Notes: generated from the sequence alone by a model not told the origin. DNA of 64,000 nucleotides from Pseudevernia furfuracea (GCA_022315425.1 JAIUPT010000042.1:1984001-2048000), one strand, 5' to 3'. Counted from the first letter of the stretch, positions 44,383 to 57,400 are shown. A program made the numbers and translations.

Positions 44383-45712
44383 TAGGCACGGATCGAGTTA
44401 GACGTGTCTCGGTTGTTTCCGTACGTTCGATACCTCAACATGATCTTTCTAGGCGATGTTTCCGCGTTCTTATTCAGTCTCAAAACGATCTCACTTACCT
44501 ATACAATATATCATTAAGCGTATATACCATTAAGTCATTCGATTCCGTCAAGGAGACAAAAGGTTCATCAATGGGGAGCTTTTTACCTTGCCTGAAATGA
44601 TTGCATATGTAGCCTCGATATGAAAAGCTATTTTCCCTGACATAGTCATACTGAAAAGCGACCAAGATCGCCGGAAATGTGCGGAATACAGCCCACAATC
44701 TCTGTCAAGTTAGGAGGCCCCTCAAGCTAAACATCGAGAAATTGGTCGATGCTCCATGGCTTCGGACCTGCATGAGAAGTTATAATACCACGAGGACGAG
44801 CTGGAAAACTTCAGAGAATGTAGGTATGTGGCCCACGCAATTTTGTCAAAATGAGAACTCTGTTGAGCTGACCATCAAGAAGCCTGTGAGTAATCCGTAC
44901 TAGACGTCAGATAATAACAAGGACAAGTAGAGGATTGCGGAGTCTAGCCCACGCTTTCCGTCTAACGAAAATTCTGTTGAGCCGACTTTCATGGCGTTTG
45001 TCGTGGCTTAGAGGCCTTGGACCTATGTAAAATGTCACAATTTAATCAGGTGAGCCAGAAACCGCCAAACAGTTGCGGGACGCGGCATTTTTGGCACACA
45101 ATCAGAACGGCGACCACAACGGCGAATAATGAAGCTGAGTCCGTAGTGGTCTCTCCAAGGGTGAATTTGTGAGTTCTGTTTTTTTCTTGCTTTTCCTTGT
45201 GTCAGAGAAGGAATAGAGTCACGCTCATATCTCTTTTCATTTTCTAGTGACATCAATGATGGCCCATGACCCACGTTCAACATAAATGTTGGCACTCCTC
45301 TCTTGAATTTGCGTTGAATATAAAGGATTGGATATCGAGGGGACACTAGACTCAATGACAAGCTGCGTTGTCGCTTTCGACCGTTGGGAGCCACATCTTT
45401 CAAAGACTGCTGCCAGTCCCTACACTGTTGCTGTTGTTGCCAGTAGCCTGTCTATGGCCCTTCTCTCCTATCAGACAAATATCATAACTAGGAAACGATG
45501 GTGTCCCTTTGGATCAAGGAAGATGATTCGAATACTCTCTACTAACATCCCGCGGAACCCAACGAGAGCTACACAGGCGCCGGATTGGGATTTCGGCACT
45601 CATTGACGGCAGTAAGCCAGTTGCTCAGCTTCTGCCTCCTATGCTTCCAATCTAAAAGAAGGCATCAGCGCTCGAGAGAGGCGTCGATCCAATAGAACGC
45701 CCGTTGACTCGG
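44383..45712. other. intergenic, no supported gene
   Basis: This 1.3-kb convergent spacer has only short frames (for example 44679-44903 and 45328-45606) lacking family motifs. Confidence 0.5.
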
Positions 45713-47877
45713 TCAGATGGGAGTTGGGCTGGAAGACTTGAGGAACGCCGCAAGAGCGATGATGGCATAGCTTAAGCGATATTAGAGTAGTACCACATTC
45801 AGCATCAGAAACTCACAGAGCAAGACACATTGCGCCACTCAAGTAATTGCTCGTCCCCGCCGCAACCACGTACCTGACGACGAATACACCAAGGAGGACT
45901 ATTATAATCTCAAAGATATCAAGATCTAAGGACAGCGGTTCGTTTAAAATCCACCCGAGGATGACCAATATAGGCAAAGTGAAGAACAAGAGCTGCATAG
46001 CGCTTCCGATGGTAACGAAGATGATAATGTTCATTTCACCCTTCAATGCTACCACGAGAGCAGACAGGTAGTCTGTGACATTCCCCAGAAAGGGGAAAAG
46101 TATAAAGCCAAGAAACGATGTGTTTGTTTTCCAGGTCGAGCCTTGAATGGTCGACACCAGGGGCACCGTACAGAGCGTGACGCAGGTAAGGCTGACAGCG
46201 AGCCAAATGGTGGCTGCTCTGGGTCCAAGTGAAAAGTTGGCTGAGTCAGCTGAAGTATCTTCCTCAGCAGAGATGTCTTCCTCGGAGCCTTGGGAGTCGA
46301 AGACATCGCTGTGGGTTCTGAGTCCGAAAAAAAGGTACAGGATGTAAAAAACCAAGAGCATTATCGCAATTCCATGACTAAGATTCAGCGTAAAGTCGTC
46401 ACCATCAGTCAGATCGTGGGTCAGCTCGAACAGTATCGATGATATGATAAGGCAGCACAAGCCAAACAAGGTTAAAGAAAGGATTGTTTTCGTTGCGAAG
46501 TCACTGAAAGGGGGCGACTGAATATACACCATGCCATTGACAAGAAAGCATGAGCCCATTATCTGGCTTTTTTTTAGCAACAATCGCAGTAGCAAGGAGT
46601 CATTATTAGAGTACTCACGAGGAGAGTATAGCACAAAACACTACCAGTTATACTGAGCAATACGAGCCGTAATTCGCCTTTACAGAGAGCTACTATGCCA
46701 ACCTGGGCAAAGTCAATCAATCCCAATAGGCCAATAGCGGTAGGCGGTAGTTGTATCACTCACAATAAGCTCAATGAGGTTATCGGAAAATGCAACAAGT
46801 AACTTTCCCAAGACTGGATTCAGATTCGCAGACAAATCTTCACAAGCTGAATGTACGAGACCAGATAATGGAATTATAGCCAAGAAGCTAAATGTAAGGA
46901 GGACATCTGGGGCCAAGGGAGTAAGAACAGCGACGAGTGTTAGAGGAAGAAAGATGAGTAAAAGGTTCAGGTAGCTTTGTAGCAAGGGTCGTAATAGGTT
47001 ATCATGTCCTCCAGAGCGTTTGAACATCCGCCATACATAGCCCAGCCAACGTGACCACCAGTGAGAAACTGGTCGAAATTCCGACCTTCGCCCCTACACG
47101 AGGTATCGGAGTCAGCATTGCCATCAATGAAGGCATCTAATGAACTATGATGAATGTTTCAGACGGATTTCAAAAGACGTTGCGCGCGAAGTGTGGCCTG
47201 TGTAACCCAATATCCGGTACGAAATAGGGGACATCGGTTCCGAAGAGACGCACCTAGATTAAAATTCGGAGTCAGCATTGCCGTGATTGGGATACTCCAA
47301 TAAACGACAATGCATTCCAACGGAGTCACGCTGGGAGGGAACAGCCCTGAATCATGGACTGTGACGAAAAATTCGGTACCAAACGGTGAAGAGTAAACTC
47401 AGCACTGGCGTCAACAAACGGAGAGCAGGGTGCTGCAGGAAATGTTTGCCAGATAAAGTAGGAGCAAAGGCCGCCAAAACCCAGCCCTTTCCCAAAGATT
47501 GATAGCAAAGACGGGAGGATGATTTCGAAAATACGTACCTGAGCTACAATTTGTTGCCCGGTGACCTGCCACACCTGTGCCGGCCATCGGACCCACCACC
47601 TTTTGTCCCTATGCCATGGCCTTTGGAATGCTGCTTTTGTGCCCCCGAGCCTTCTCGTTTCGTTGCCATATGCATCGGTATCTGCATCCTCTTCGTGAAC
47701 AAGTGGTGTGAATTCCTCGTGAGATCTTGTAGAAACAGCACGGGTTAGCGTCCATCCCCGGCCACGCGCCGCATTCCTGAATTCAATCCTATCTATGAAT
47801 ACAAGTAGTCAGCATCGGCCACGATGGGCCACGAAGGGAGTAAGAATTCGACAATGCTTACTCTTGATTGAGGACAT
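45713..47877 (-). CDS. CAX-type Ca2+/cation:proton exchanger, divergent
   Basis: This is a vacuolar-type cation/H+ antiporter of the CaCA superfamily. Minus-strand exons are 47877-47862, 47792-47539, 47093-46764, 46702-46619, 46562-45817 and 45770-45713, giving 495 residues. A cytosolic N-terminus (TRAVSTRSHEEFTPLVHEED) is followed by HWWSRWLGYVWRMF and about ten membrane segments. The two ion-binding repeats are altered: GKLLVAFSDNLIELI stands where CAX proteins have GNAVEL, and FPFLGNVTDYLSALVVALKGEM where GNAAEH is usual, so the second acidic ligand is Asp. An acidic loop (GSEEDISAEEDTSADS) separates the halves. The last exon (YAIIALAAFL) restores the usual C-terminal helix. The 445-nt intron 47538-47094 is long and could hide a further exon (from about 47255). 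It is head to head with the NACHT gene. Confidence 0.8.
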
Positions 47878-48228
47878 GCCTGAACACTTGGAGGTCAGCC
47901 CCTCAATCAATACGGAGGATCACCAAAGTCCTGAACAGCGCTAGTGGCAGCCCTAACCCTACTTTCGGAAGGAATTGCTGTAACGGGGATCCTGGAATTA
48001 AATAGATCTTGGCGCAAGAGTCGGACCTTTTTGAAGCCATCTAATCGGACTATCTTCCGCTCGTTATACCATCTTACATTAACGCTACACTGTGTTATTG
48101 CTGGCCCAGCGAAGCTCGGCTGAAAGGCTCATTCCTTTATCTTGTATTGTATACTTGTCTTGGTCGCACAACATAACACCACGAGTCAGGTTGAAGATCA
48201 GAGGGACTCACCTGAAATTTTTCTCGCA
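47878..48228. promoter_or_regulatory. bidirectional CAX/NACHT promoter region
   Basis: The 351 bp between the two divergent start codons must carry both promoters. I see no recognisable operator. Confidence 0.45.
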
Positions 48229-51130
48229 ATGCTTGACCCTTTGACCGCCCTTAGTGTCGCGAGCTCGGTCATCCAGATCGTCGACTTCGGTTGTAAACTA
48301 CTCTCACAGACTCAAGAAATTTATCATTCCGCCACTGGTGCGACAAAAGATAATGTGACAAGCGGCGAGATTACCAAAGATATCAACGTGTTGTACAAGG
48401 ACCTAACAAGCAGGGACCAGAACTTTCAAAGGCTAGGCCCAGACGACATTGCACTTGGAAAGCTCGTCGATTCATGCGCGCAAGAAGCAAAAGAGTTGAT
48501 GCACCTCCTTCGGGAATTAGAGGTGCCGCCAGATGCCACGCAATGGAAAAGCTTCAAGAACGCCATCAAAAGTGCACGAAAAAAAGGGAAGGTCAAGGAT
48601 ATCGAGACAAGATTGCTTAAAATACAGAAGCAGATCGATTCTCGATTAAATGTCATGATGACGTACGTATCGGTAGATTTCTCAGACTCGACTAATTCCT
48701 CGCTCTAGCAACCAGCAATCTACGCTGTCCCTGCGAATGAACGAGATCTCGAAGGAGCAGACACGAATGCAACTCGAGAGCGTTCACCATATGGAGCAGC
48801 TAAAGGCTGACATTCGGAGATACTCCGTGCGACAGGCTGATGACAGTGATCGCGTGCAGATACTGATCCAAAAACTCGGGAACCTGGGGGAAGAAGCCCA
48901 CAGAGTGGCCAATGAAGAGCGGATCCTCAAGAGTCTTGAGTTCGACGAGTGGAAGCGGAGATTCAATGATGTTCACAAAGCTCACACACAAACTTTCAAT
49001 TGGATGTTGGAAAGCTCCAACGACCCTGCCATACCACCCACAGGCTTCAAAAGTTGGCTACAAAATCAAAACAGTATCTATTGGATCTCTGGAAAAGCAG
49101 GGTCTGGGAAATCCACTCTCATGAAGTTCCTCGCCGAGAACCAAAGCGTTCACCAGTATCTCCAAGATTGGGCGGGTCCTTCCGCAAGCCCGGTACTGAT
49201 CTCCTGGTTCTTCTGGGCTGCTGGGTCGCCTATGCAGAGGTCCAAAGAAGGTCTCTTTCAGTCGCTGCTATTCCAAATTCTGAGACGATGCCCCAATCTC
49301 ATTCCAAATGTCTGTGAAAGCAGATGGCGAGAAGACAGTGCATACGGCGAAAAGAGCGATCCATGGACCCTTGAGGAACTCGACAATGCTTTTGTCACCA
49401 TAGCAAACCAGCCCATGCCCGGAATACGATTCTGCATGTTCATTGATGGCTTGGACGAATATGATGGACGACCAACTGATATCATAGACAGACTCCAACT
49501 CTTGGCAAAAGCCGAAAATATCAAGTTGTGTCTCGCCAGTCGTCCTTGGACTCCATTCAGGGTAGCTTTTGCTAAAGGCAATTGTGATGGCTCACTGCAG
49601 CTCGAAAGATATACGAAGCGAGATATCGAGCGCTTCGTGAAGGATATACTAGAGCACGATAGAAGATTCACGCAGGCAGAACGAACAGACAGGAGATATG
49701 GCTTTTTCGTCCATGAAGTGGTCGAAAGAGCCCAAGGCGTTTTTCTGTGGGTATTCTTGGTAGTCAACGCCATTTTAAGAGGGTTGGGTGATCAAAAGAA
49801 ACTAGAAGACCTCCAATCAGCCCTCGACACAATACCGGTTGACTTGGAGTCTTACTTCAAGCAAATATTTGATAGAGTCGACAAAGCACACCGGACGGAA
49901 TCTGCGAAGGTTTTTCTTCTGACGACCCACGCTGTCCAGCCACTCTCTGTTGCCTGCTACCGCTACCTCGAGAAAGAGCATCGCGAGCCGGGCTACGCAC
50001 TTGAAGCGTCCATTGAGCCGATGTCTTCAGAACAAATCAAGTTCGTACACGAAGATGTCAGGAATCGGATCAATTTTCTGTGCAAGGACTTGCTCGAAGT
50101 AAATGAAGTCTTTACCGACCAAAAGCCCGATTATCAAGTGGACTTCCTCCATAGGACTGTAAAGGATTTCCTTGCGGAGAAGACCATGCACCAAGACCTA
50201 ATTCAACGCGCGACCGACGACAACACAACCAAGTGGAATGCTCATGAAGCACTGTGTTACGTAGAGCTTGCTAGAGCGAAAAGCCTAGCACTCGAGAAGG
50301 GCATTCGAAACCGACTCAACGTCCTGTTTTCTCTCGTTGACGCACTCATGTTCCATGCCCACGAAGTTGAAATTGAGCAGAAAGCGCCGCAAACCAGATT
50401 ACTAGAACAACTCGATGGAGTTATTTCGGACTACGCTGATCATGATATGGCCTATCACTGGACCAATGCTCGCGATCGACCAACAGGGCTGTATTTCGAC
50501 GAACACAACCACAGTAGCTTTCTAGCCTTGACAGTCCAGAGTCGCCTAAGCTTGTATGTCAAGGAGAAGCTGGACAACAAACCTCACCTTCTGCGCGCTA
50601 AAAGTGGCCGCCCGCTTCTGGACTACGCGCTACGACCCAACATTGTGACCCCGATTCAACTCCCGCAACTCGTAGAGTTCATCGATTTCGACATGGTTTG
50701 CTTGCTTTTGAACAAGGGGGCCAACCCTAACGAGAAGGTATCAATTTATGGCAACATCACCGTCTGGGCACTCTTCCTGCTCTCATGCTATGAGAAAAAG
50801 GATATTAAGAATCCCCAGGCCAAAGCAACCTGGTTCAAAGCGGCGGAGTTGATGGTCAGAAAAGGCGCCGATAGGAAGCTGAAGGTTGAGACTACGCGGC
50901 GGGAGACAATTGCGAACCGCTCAGAGGCAGAGACGGCTAGGCTTGTGAAGACGGCAAAGTATCGAAGAGTGGTCACTCGGGGAGGAATGATTGAAGTGGA
51001 TGTCCCAGTGGAGCTTACGGCCGTAGGTATCTTGAGAGAGATCTTTGGCGATGGCAAGATTGCAGAGATAGAGGCTATTGTACCCGAGGGAACGAGCTGG
51101 AGTGTGTGGAATTTGATACCCTGGACTTGA
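48229..51130 (+). CDS. NACHT-domain STAND NTPase (fungal NLR-like)
   Basis: This is a signal-transduction ATPase of the fungal NLR-like class, whose known members act in heterokaryon incompatibility and nonself response. Exons are 48229-48662 and 48709-51130 with a 46-nt intron, giving 951 residues. Residues about 1-150 match the fungal N-terminal STAND domain (MLDPLTALSVASSVIQIVDF and CKLLSQTQEIYHSATG). A coiled-coil region follows, then the NACHT domain: P-loop ISGKAGSGKSTLMKFLAE, Walker B CMFIDGLDEYDG and sensor LCLASRPW. The C-terminal part has a winged-helix-like region (QVDFLHRTVKDFL) and only a weak ankyrin-like unit (MVCLLLNKGANPNEK and LMVRKGADRKL) instead of a long repeat array. No HeLo, patatin or amyloid motif is seen. 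The ATG at 48229 is used because an earlier in-frame start adds unrelated residues. Confidence 0.88.
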
Positions 51131-52363
51131 CTTCAAGGCCTGCTTATGACGGTGGAGCTCGAATAATGAGTCCTTTTCATTCAATTCACGATGCTCTCCT
51201 AGGTCTGATCGCCACACGGCCAAAGGAGTCAGCAGCTTGAATATTTGAGGTCAGCGTCGCTGTTTAATAATGACGCGCCAGAGCCGTAGCTATAATCAGC
51301 TCTCTGATCTCTGACCTAGCTCCGTCCGTTGATGCTAACGAGATCATCCGAACGCTACGTAGTTCCATGATGTCTCTTGCAACTCTCATAGGCCAACACT
51401 TGCATTGGGATTCGAGTTACAATATCGCATTCCCGTCAATGACCAAGACTCAATCGTGGCAGAATGGGCTCTTGGTACCCTATCCACGACGGCCACACCA
51501 GCCTCGAGCGGAGCGCGGATCATCAGAACGACTCTCCGGAGGCAGCATGCCTACGTTCTAGACCTGATCAGACATCAGAATTTACCGAGAAAGGGTCCGA
51601 AGTCATGTAGAGGGATTTTCTAGATTTTCTAGTTTCACTGCAGCGGGGTGTCGAAAACCATCGCAGTCGAAGCGGTACCGGCCCCGCAAATATTTCAAAG
51701 TTTTATATTTTTTGGAAGTATCTGCTCCACCCTAAGATTCCTCAAAGGGCCATCAGAAAATCCTAGTCAGGGAATCTCGCCAGTAAACCGTCTCTCAGAC
51801 CACAAAGGGCAAAAGCCAACTTACCTGCCTTCCGATCTCACTGACCTCGAAGGCTTCCAAGCGCGAATGGCGCTCCACTCTCCCTCCGATGATTCCTGCC
51901 GCTCGGAAGGAGGCTGCCGCTGATTGGAAAATGCGGGTTGCTTCCCTTAGAGTAAGCCACGGGGAAAGATACAGAAGCACAGGCAGATTCTTGCATAGAG
52001 TTATTTCGATTGACATGGAGCGATGTGTAGTTCAAAGTCCTGGACAAGACTCTTGGGCCAAGATGTCGGATAATGCCCTGCCTGAAGGTAAGGTACCTAG
52101 GCACGCTAGGTTCACCGTTACAGGGACGCGTGACGCCTTCCCAAAATAGGGTTAGAGCTCCTACTAGCGTTGTTTCAGGGGTTCCCTCGGTCACAGGCCA
52201 CAAAAATATACAAAAATAGTAAACAGTTGCCCATCTGCCCGCACTACCTCGTACGAGGACGAGTATCACTTCCACCATCATCTCTCCACGCTTTAGACAC
52301 CACTACTTAGTCGTCTCCAGATCTTTCTTGCCAGAATAGCAGCGCTGCTGCATGATCATCGCA
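51131..52363. other. intergenic, no supported gene
   Basis: This 1.2-kb spacer upstream of the LYAR-type gene has only short frames without motifs. Confidence 0.5.
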
Positions 52364-53856
52364 ATGGTGTCCTTTTCCTGTGAGGTACGAGTATGCCACG
52401 ATGATGGGCACCACAGCACATGCTAACGTTTGCGAAACATTGCAGGCTTGTGGGGATATTCTCACTAAGAAGAAGCTCGACGCTCATCACCGCCAATGTC
52501 AAGGTTCGTCATTTACCTGCCTGGACTGCATGACGCATTATCGTGGAACAGATTTCAGATCTCATACCGTACGTTTATCCCGTCGCACAGCCTATGATAA
52601 ATCGCTTTTTCGTATGGCTACAAGTCGCAACTCAATCAGCTAACCTCGCCTCCATCTAGTCCTGTGTATCGGAAGATCAGAAGTACCAGGGTGCGTTGTA
52701 CAAAGAGAAGCCGGCCAAACAAGCCAAGAAGTCGGTCAAGATCTTGGAGCCTACATCACGCGCCCCACGCAAGGCCTACATAGAAGATGCTCCAGACGAA
52801 GACACAAGCAATGCCGTCTCTATCGTCAACGCCCCTCCTGCTGCTCCGACCCCACCCTCAGCTATCCCTCCTACACAGAATCAGCCTATCAACGTCTTCG
52901 ACTTCCTCGTCTCGGGTGACACCCCCAATGCCTCAAAGGCTTCTCTTGAGATTACCAAAGAGACGACGAAAATTGTGGAGCAATCGCCATCAATCCTTAG
53001 AAACGGCCATCGGGATACAGGACTAGGGATCTACGACGAAGCGTACGAGAAACAAGGCTTCACCTACGGTACTGAGCCAGTACCCCTGGCCAAAGAAAGG
53101 CCCAAGGTCGAATACTTTACCCCAGCATCAAAGTCTTCGTACATGCAAAATCCGACCACAGACTCGTACAATTTGGAAGACTCGGAAAGAAGATCAACCG
53201 ACAAGAAACGCAAACGTGCTCACGCTGAAGAGCTGGAGTTCACTGCAGCTCGACGTCCCAGCCATGAATCAGACCACATCATGGCCGACGCACCACCAGC
53301 GATCCTACATTCTGGTCTCACAGGCGGTCTCGGCCGCCTGCTTACGAAATCCAAATTTCCACCAAGGCCTGAGCATTCGAATGGTGACCGCGACCCACCC
53401 AGCCCAGTCAAACGGACAATAAAGCCAGCCGTCAAGGAGAAAGATCGCGGCCGGAAATCGGAATCAGTCTTGGTGAAGGTCCGCAAAAGGCGGAGCTCGG
53501 ACGAGTCTCGACCGCGCAAACAGCGTCGCTCACACCACGAGTCAGATCGACATAGCCAACACAGCCACCGCGATCGCCCCAAGCACAAGGCGATCGAATA
53601 CCATACCCAACCCCATGTCGATGACTCACAGCAACAGCTCGTGCTCTTCAAGACCAGAGCAGAGTTGTTCACGTCATTCGTGACCAAGGGTCCCGAAAGC
53701 GAGCAGGGCTATAGCTTGCACAAGGCGCTGAAAAGATATCACCGCGAGAGAGGAGAGGAAGGGCTAGGCCTGGAGAAGGCGGATGAGGAGAAGGCGTTGT
53801 TTAAGGCGTTGAGGCTGAGGAGGAATGACAGAGGAGAGATTGTAGTGTTCTTCTGA
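52364..53856 (+). CDS. LYAR-type C2HC zinc-finger nucleolar protein
   Basis: The N-terminus is the paired zinc finger of LYAR (cell growth-regulating nucleolar protein): MVSFSCEACGDILTKKKL, HHRQCQGSSFTCLDCM and FRSHTSCVSEDQKYQGALYK. In other eukaryotes such proteins are nucleolar and linked to ribosomal RNA processing or transcription. Exons are 52364-52384, 52446-52568 and 52660-53856, giving 446 residues. The first exon is only seven codons, and its splice joins SCE to ACGD, which is needed for the first finger. After a basic linker (KPAKQAKKSVK) the protein is mostly disordered and rich in Lys, Arg and Ser, with a histidine/serine stretch, then a conserved-looking C-terminus (LFTSFVTKGPESEQGYSLHK and ALRLRRNDRGEIVVFF). 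Confidence 0.88.
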
Positions 53857-54488
53857 TCCAGTTCACAGAGGGGGAAATTTGACCACTGGTTTGCATAATC
53901 ACGGCATAGCTGGCGGCATGATGGTGGTATGATACCCAAAGCGCGGCGTTGGGGTATGTAGGTCATCTCTCAACATGATGCTTGATGACTTCCCGACTTT
54001 CTGTATGCTAAGAAAAACATGATGATTGATTGACCCTCGACTTCACAGGCTCCATGGCCCTATGTCCCTTCATGATCTCACTAACGCTGCTCCCTCTTGG
54101 CCGCTGGATCCTAGGAATTTACCTGCCGTCAAGTTGGTTCATTTTTCCAAATCGTACGTTTGTAATGATTGAAACCGGAGTTACTTCAAAGTTGATGGAT
54201 GCAAGCCATTAAACCAAAACTAGCGATTAGAATTTAAACCATTCCATGACCTTTTAACTCCCCCCCCCCCCCCCCCACCCCCAAACAAACAAACCCCATC
54301 CCAAGAGATCCGATCCCCCCAAAACACTTCCCCGACCGACACCAATAAAATCATCCGATAATATGAACAGTGCAGAAAGAACAAACCCCCCCTCCTCGAA
54401 CTATCCTCGAACTATCCTCAACTCCGACACCATCGCTGAAAGTCTGCCAAAATTCAACAAAAAAAAAAGGGTCTCGAAACCCAGCTTT
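53857..54488. other. convergent intergenic region with poly-C tract
   Basis: This spacer between the LYAR-type gene and the WSC gene contains a run of about 17 C (54260-54276) and an A8 run near 54460. No gene is supported. Confidence 0.6.
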
Positions 54489-57400
54489 TCACAAAACCCC
54501 ACCCACGACCGGCGCGACAACCGGCGCGACAACGGTGTTGACAACGGGCACCAAGCCCGCCCCTCCCGCCCCGCTGGTGACCACCACCGCCCTCGTCACC
54601 GCGACCGTGGTGAGGCCCACGGGGACCACCGTGACGGCCGGGGTCGTCGAGCCCGCGGCGACCGTGACGGTGACGAACGTGCTCGGCGCCGTCGTCGCGG
54701 CGTGCGTGGGGACGAGGTTGAGCGTCCCGCCGAGCGTCGCGCCGCCGAGGACCGTGTTTGAATACCCGACGCTCAGGGTGGCGCAGGCGAGGCCGGAGCA
54801 TTCGGAGAGCGGAGACGACGGGGATGCCGCGGGCGCGGCGGAGGTCTCGGGGGATGATCCGCCGCCGAGGAGACCGGGGAGTTGGACGGGGAGGACGGTC
54901 GGGACGATCGAGGGGACGATCGTGGGGAGAGCGACTGTGGGCAGTGTTTCCGTGGGGAGGACTGTAGGGACGGCCGCTGTGGGGAGTACGTCGGTGGGCA
55001 GTATCTCCGTGGGGAGGACTGTAGGAACGGCCTCTGTAGGGAGTACGTCGGTGGGCAGTATCTCCGTGGGGAGGACTGTAGGAACGGCCGCTGGAGGAAG
55101 TACTTCGGTGGGAAGAATCGTAGGAATGGCCGCTGTAGGAAGTACATCGGTGGGTAGTATATCGGTGGGAAGTACATCGGTAGGGAGAACCGTAGGAACG
55201 GCCGCTGGAGGAAGTACTTCGGTGGGAAGAATCGTAGGAATGGCCGCTGTAGGGAGTACGTCGGTGGGCAGTATCTCCGTGGGGAGGACTGTAGGAACGG
55301 CCGCTGGAGGAAGTACTTCGGTGGGAAGAATCGTAGGAATGGCCGTTGTAGGAAGTACATCGGTGGGTAGTATATCGGTGGGAAGTACATCGGTAGGGAG
55401 AATCGTAGGAATGGCCGTTGTAGGAAGTACATCGGTGGGTAGTATATCGGTGGGTAGTACATCGGTAGGGAGAACCGTAGGAATGGCCGCTGTAGGAAGT
55501 ACATCGGTGGGTATTATATCGGTGGGTAGTACATCGGTGGGTAGTACATCGGTGGGGAGAACTGTAGGAATGGCCGCTGTAGGAAGTACATCGGTGGGTA
55601 TTATATCGGTGGGTAGTACATCGGTGGGTAATACATCGGTGGGTAGTATATCGGTAGGGAGAACCGTAGGAATGGCCGCTGTAGGAAGTACATCGGTGGG
55701 TATTATATCGGTGGGTAGTACATCGGTGGGTAGTACATCGGTGGGTAGTACATCGGTGGGTAGTACATCGGTGGGTAGTACATCGGTGGGTAGTACATCG
55801 GTGGGTAGTATGTCTGTGGGTAGTACATCGGTGGGTAGTACATCGGTGGGTAGTACATCGGTGGGTAGTATGTCTGTGGGTAACAGGTCGGTAGGGAGGG
55901 CCGTAGGTAGAATATCGGTAGGTATTAGGTCGGTAGGGAGGACTGTAGGTAGAACGTCGGTGGGTAGTATGTCTGTGGGTATCAGGTCGGTAGGGAGGAC
56001 TGTAGGTAGGTCTAGCGACGGGAGGCCTATTGATGGAAGATCAATTGACGGAAGCGCTGTAGGAAGACCTAATGAAGGAAGGCCTGTAGGGAGATCCAGC
56101 GAGGGAAGGCCTAATGATGGAAGATCAATTGACGGAAGCGCTGTAGGAAGACCTAATGAAGGAAGGCCTGTAGGGAGGTCCAGCGAGGGAAGGCCTAATG
56201 ATGGAAGATCAATTGACGGAAGCGCTGTAGGAAGACCTAATGAAGGAAGGCCTGTAGGGAGATCCAGCGAGGGAAGGCCTAATGATGGAAGACCAATTGA
56301 CGGAAGACCAATTGACGGAAGCGCTGTAGGAAGACCTAATGAAGGAAGGTCTGTAGGGAGATCCAGCGAGGGAAGGCCTAATGACGGAAGACCAACTGAA
56401 GGAAGGCCAATAGTAGGCAGGCCGAGGGTGGGAATTTCGACGGTTGGGAGATTGATCGTAGGTAGGTTGAGACTGGGAAGGTTGACGGTAGGGAGAGCAA
56501 GCGAAGGGAGAGCGATCGATGGCACATTGATGGTTGGTAGTGCAAGCGAGGGAAGATTGAGCGAAGGCACGTTGATTGTTGGTAGTGCAATCGAAGGGAG
56601 GTTGATGGAGGGCACATTAACGGTTGGCAGTGCCAGCGAAGGTAAATTAATCGAAGGCACGTTGACGGTTGGTAGTGCAAGCGAAGGCAAGTTGATCGAA
56701 GGTACATTGAGTGTTGGTAGTGCAAGCGAAGGCAAGTTGATTGAAGGCACATTGATGCTAGGTAGAGCAACCGAAGGTAGATTAATCGAAGGCACATTGA
56801 CGGTTGGTAGTGCAAGCGAGGGAAGATTGATTGTAGGGACGTTGAGAGTGGGTAGGCCAATCGTGGGGACGTTGAGTGTAGGAATACCAACCGAAGGATT
56901 GCTAATTGACGGGATGTTGAGAGTGGGGATAGAAGTCGAGGGCGCAGATGTGCGCGCAGAAGTGGTCGTGGACGTAGAACTCGGCGTCACAGAAATCGGT
57001 GTCACAGAAATCGGCGTCACAGAAATCGGCGTCACAGAAATCGGCGTGAAAGAAATCGGCGTTGTAGAAATCGTAGACGAGGTACTCGTATGCACTGAAC
57101 TCGTAGACGTAGAAGTCGTGGACGCAGCGCTCGTCGACCTTGAGGGGCCGAAGTTCGCTCCAGCAGTCGCGGTGGCTCCCACAGCCAAGGATAGTGACAC
57201 ACAGACCAAGTCTTCAAGGTTCTCAAGTCAGCTTTTGCCATTGATGAAGCCTGAGAGAGAAACTTACTGGCGCAACCGAAAGGCAAAGAACTAGCAGAGG
57301 CGGCGCCGTTGCGTCCAGCATTGGCCTCAGAGACGCAGGCAAGGTCAGTGCATCCATAGGGTAGGGAACTCGTGCTCGACGTGGTCACCGATTTGGAGCT

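Noticed and set aside
54370..57294. A 974-codon open frame on the plus strand made of SVGSTSVGS and similar repeats.
   Set aside because: It is the reverse complement of the WSC protein's repeat exon. The minus strand joins through good introns to a signal peptide and a WSC domain; the plus strand has no such support.
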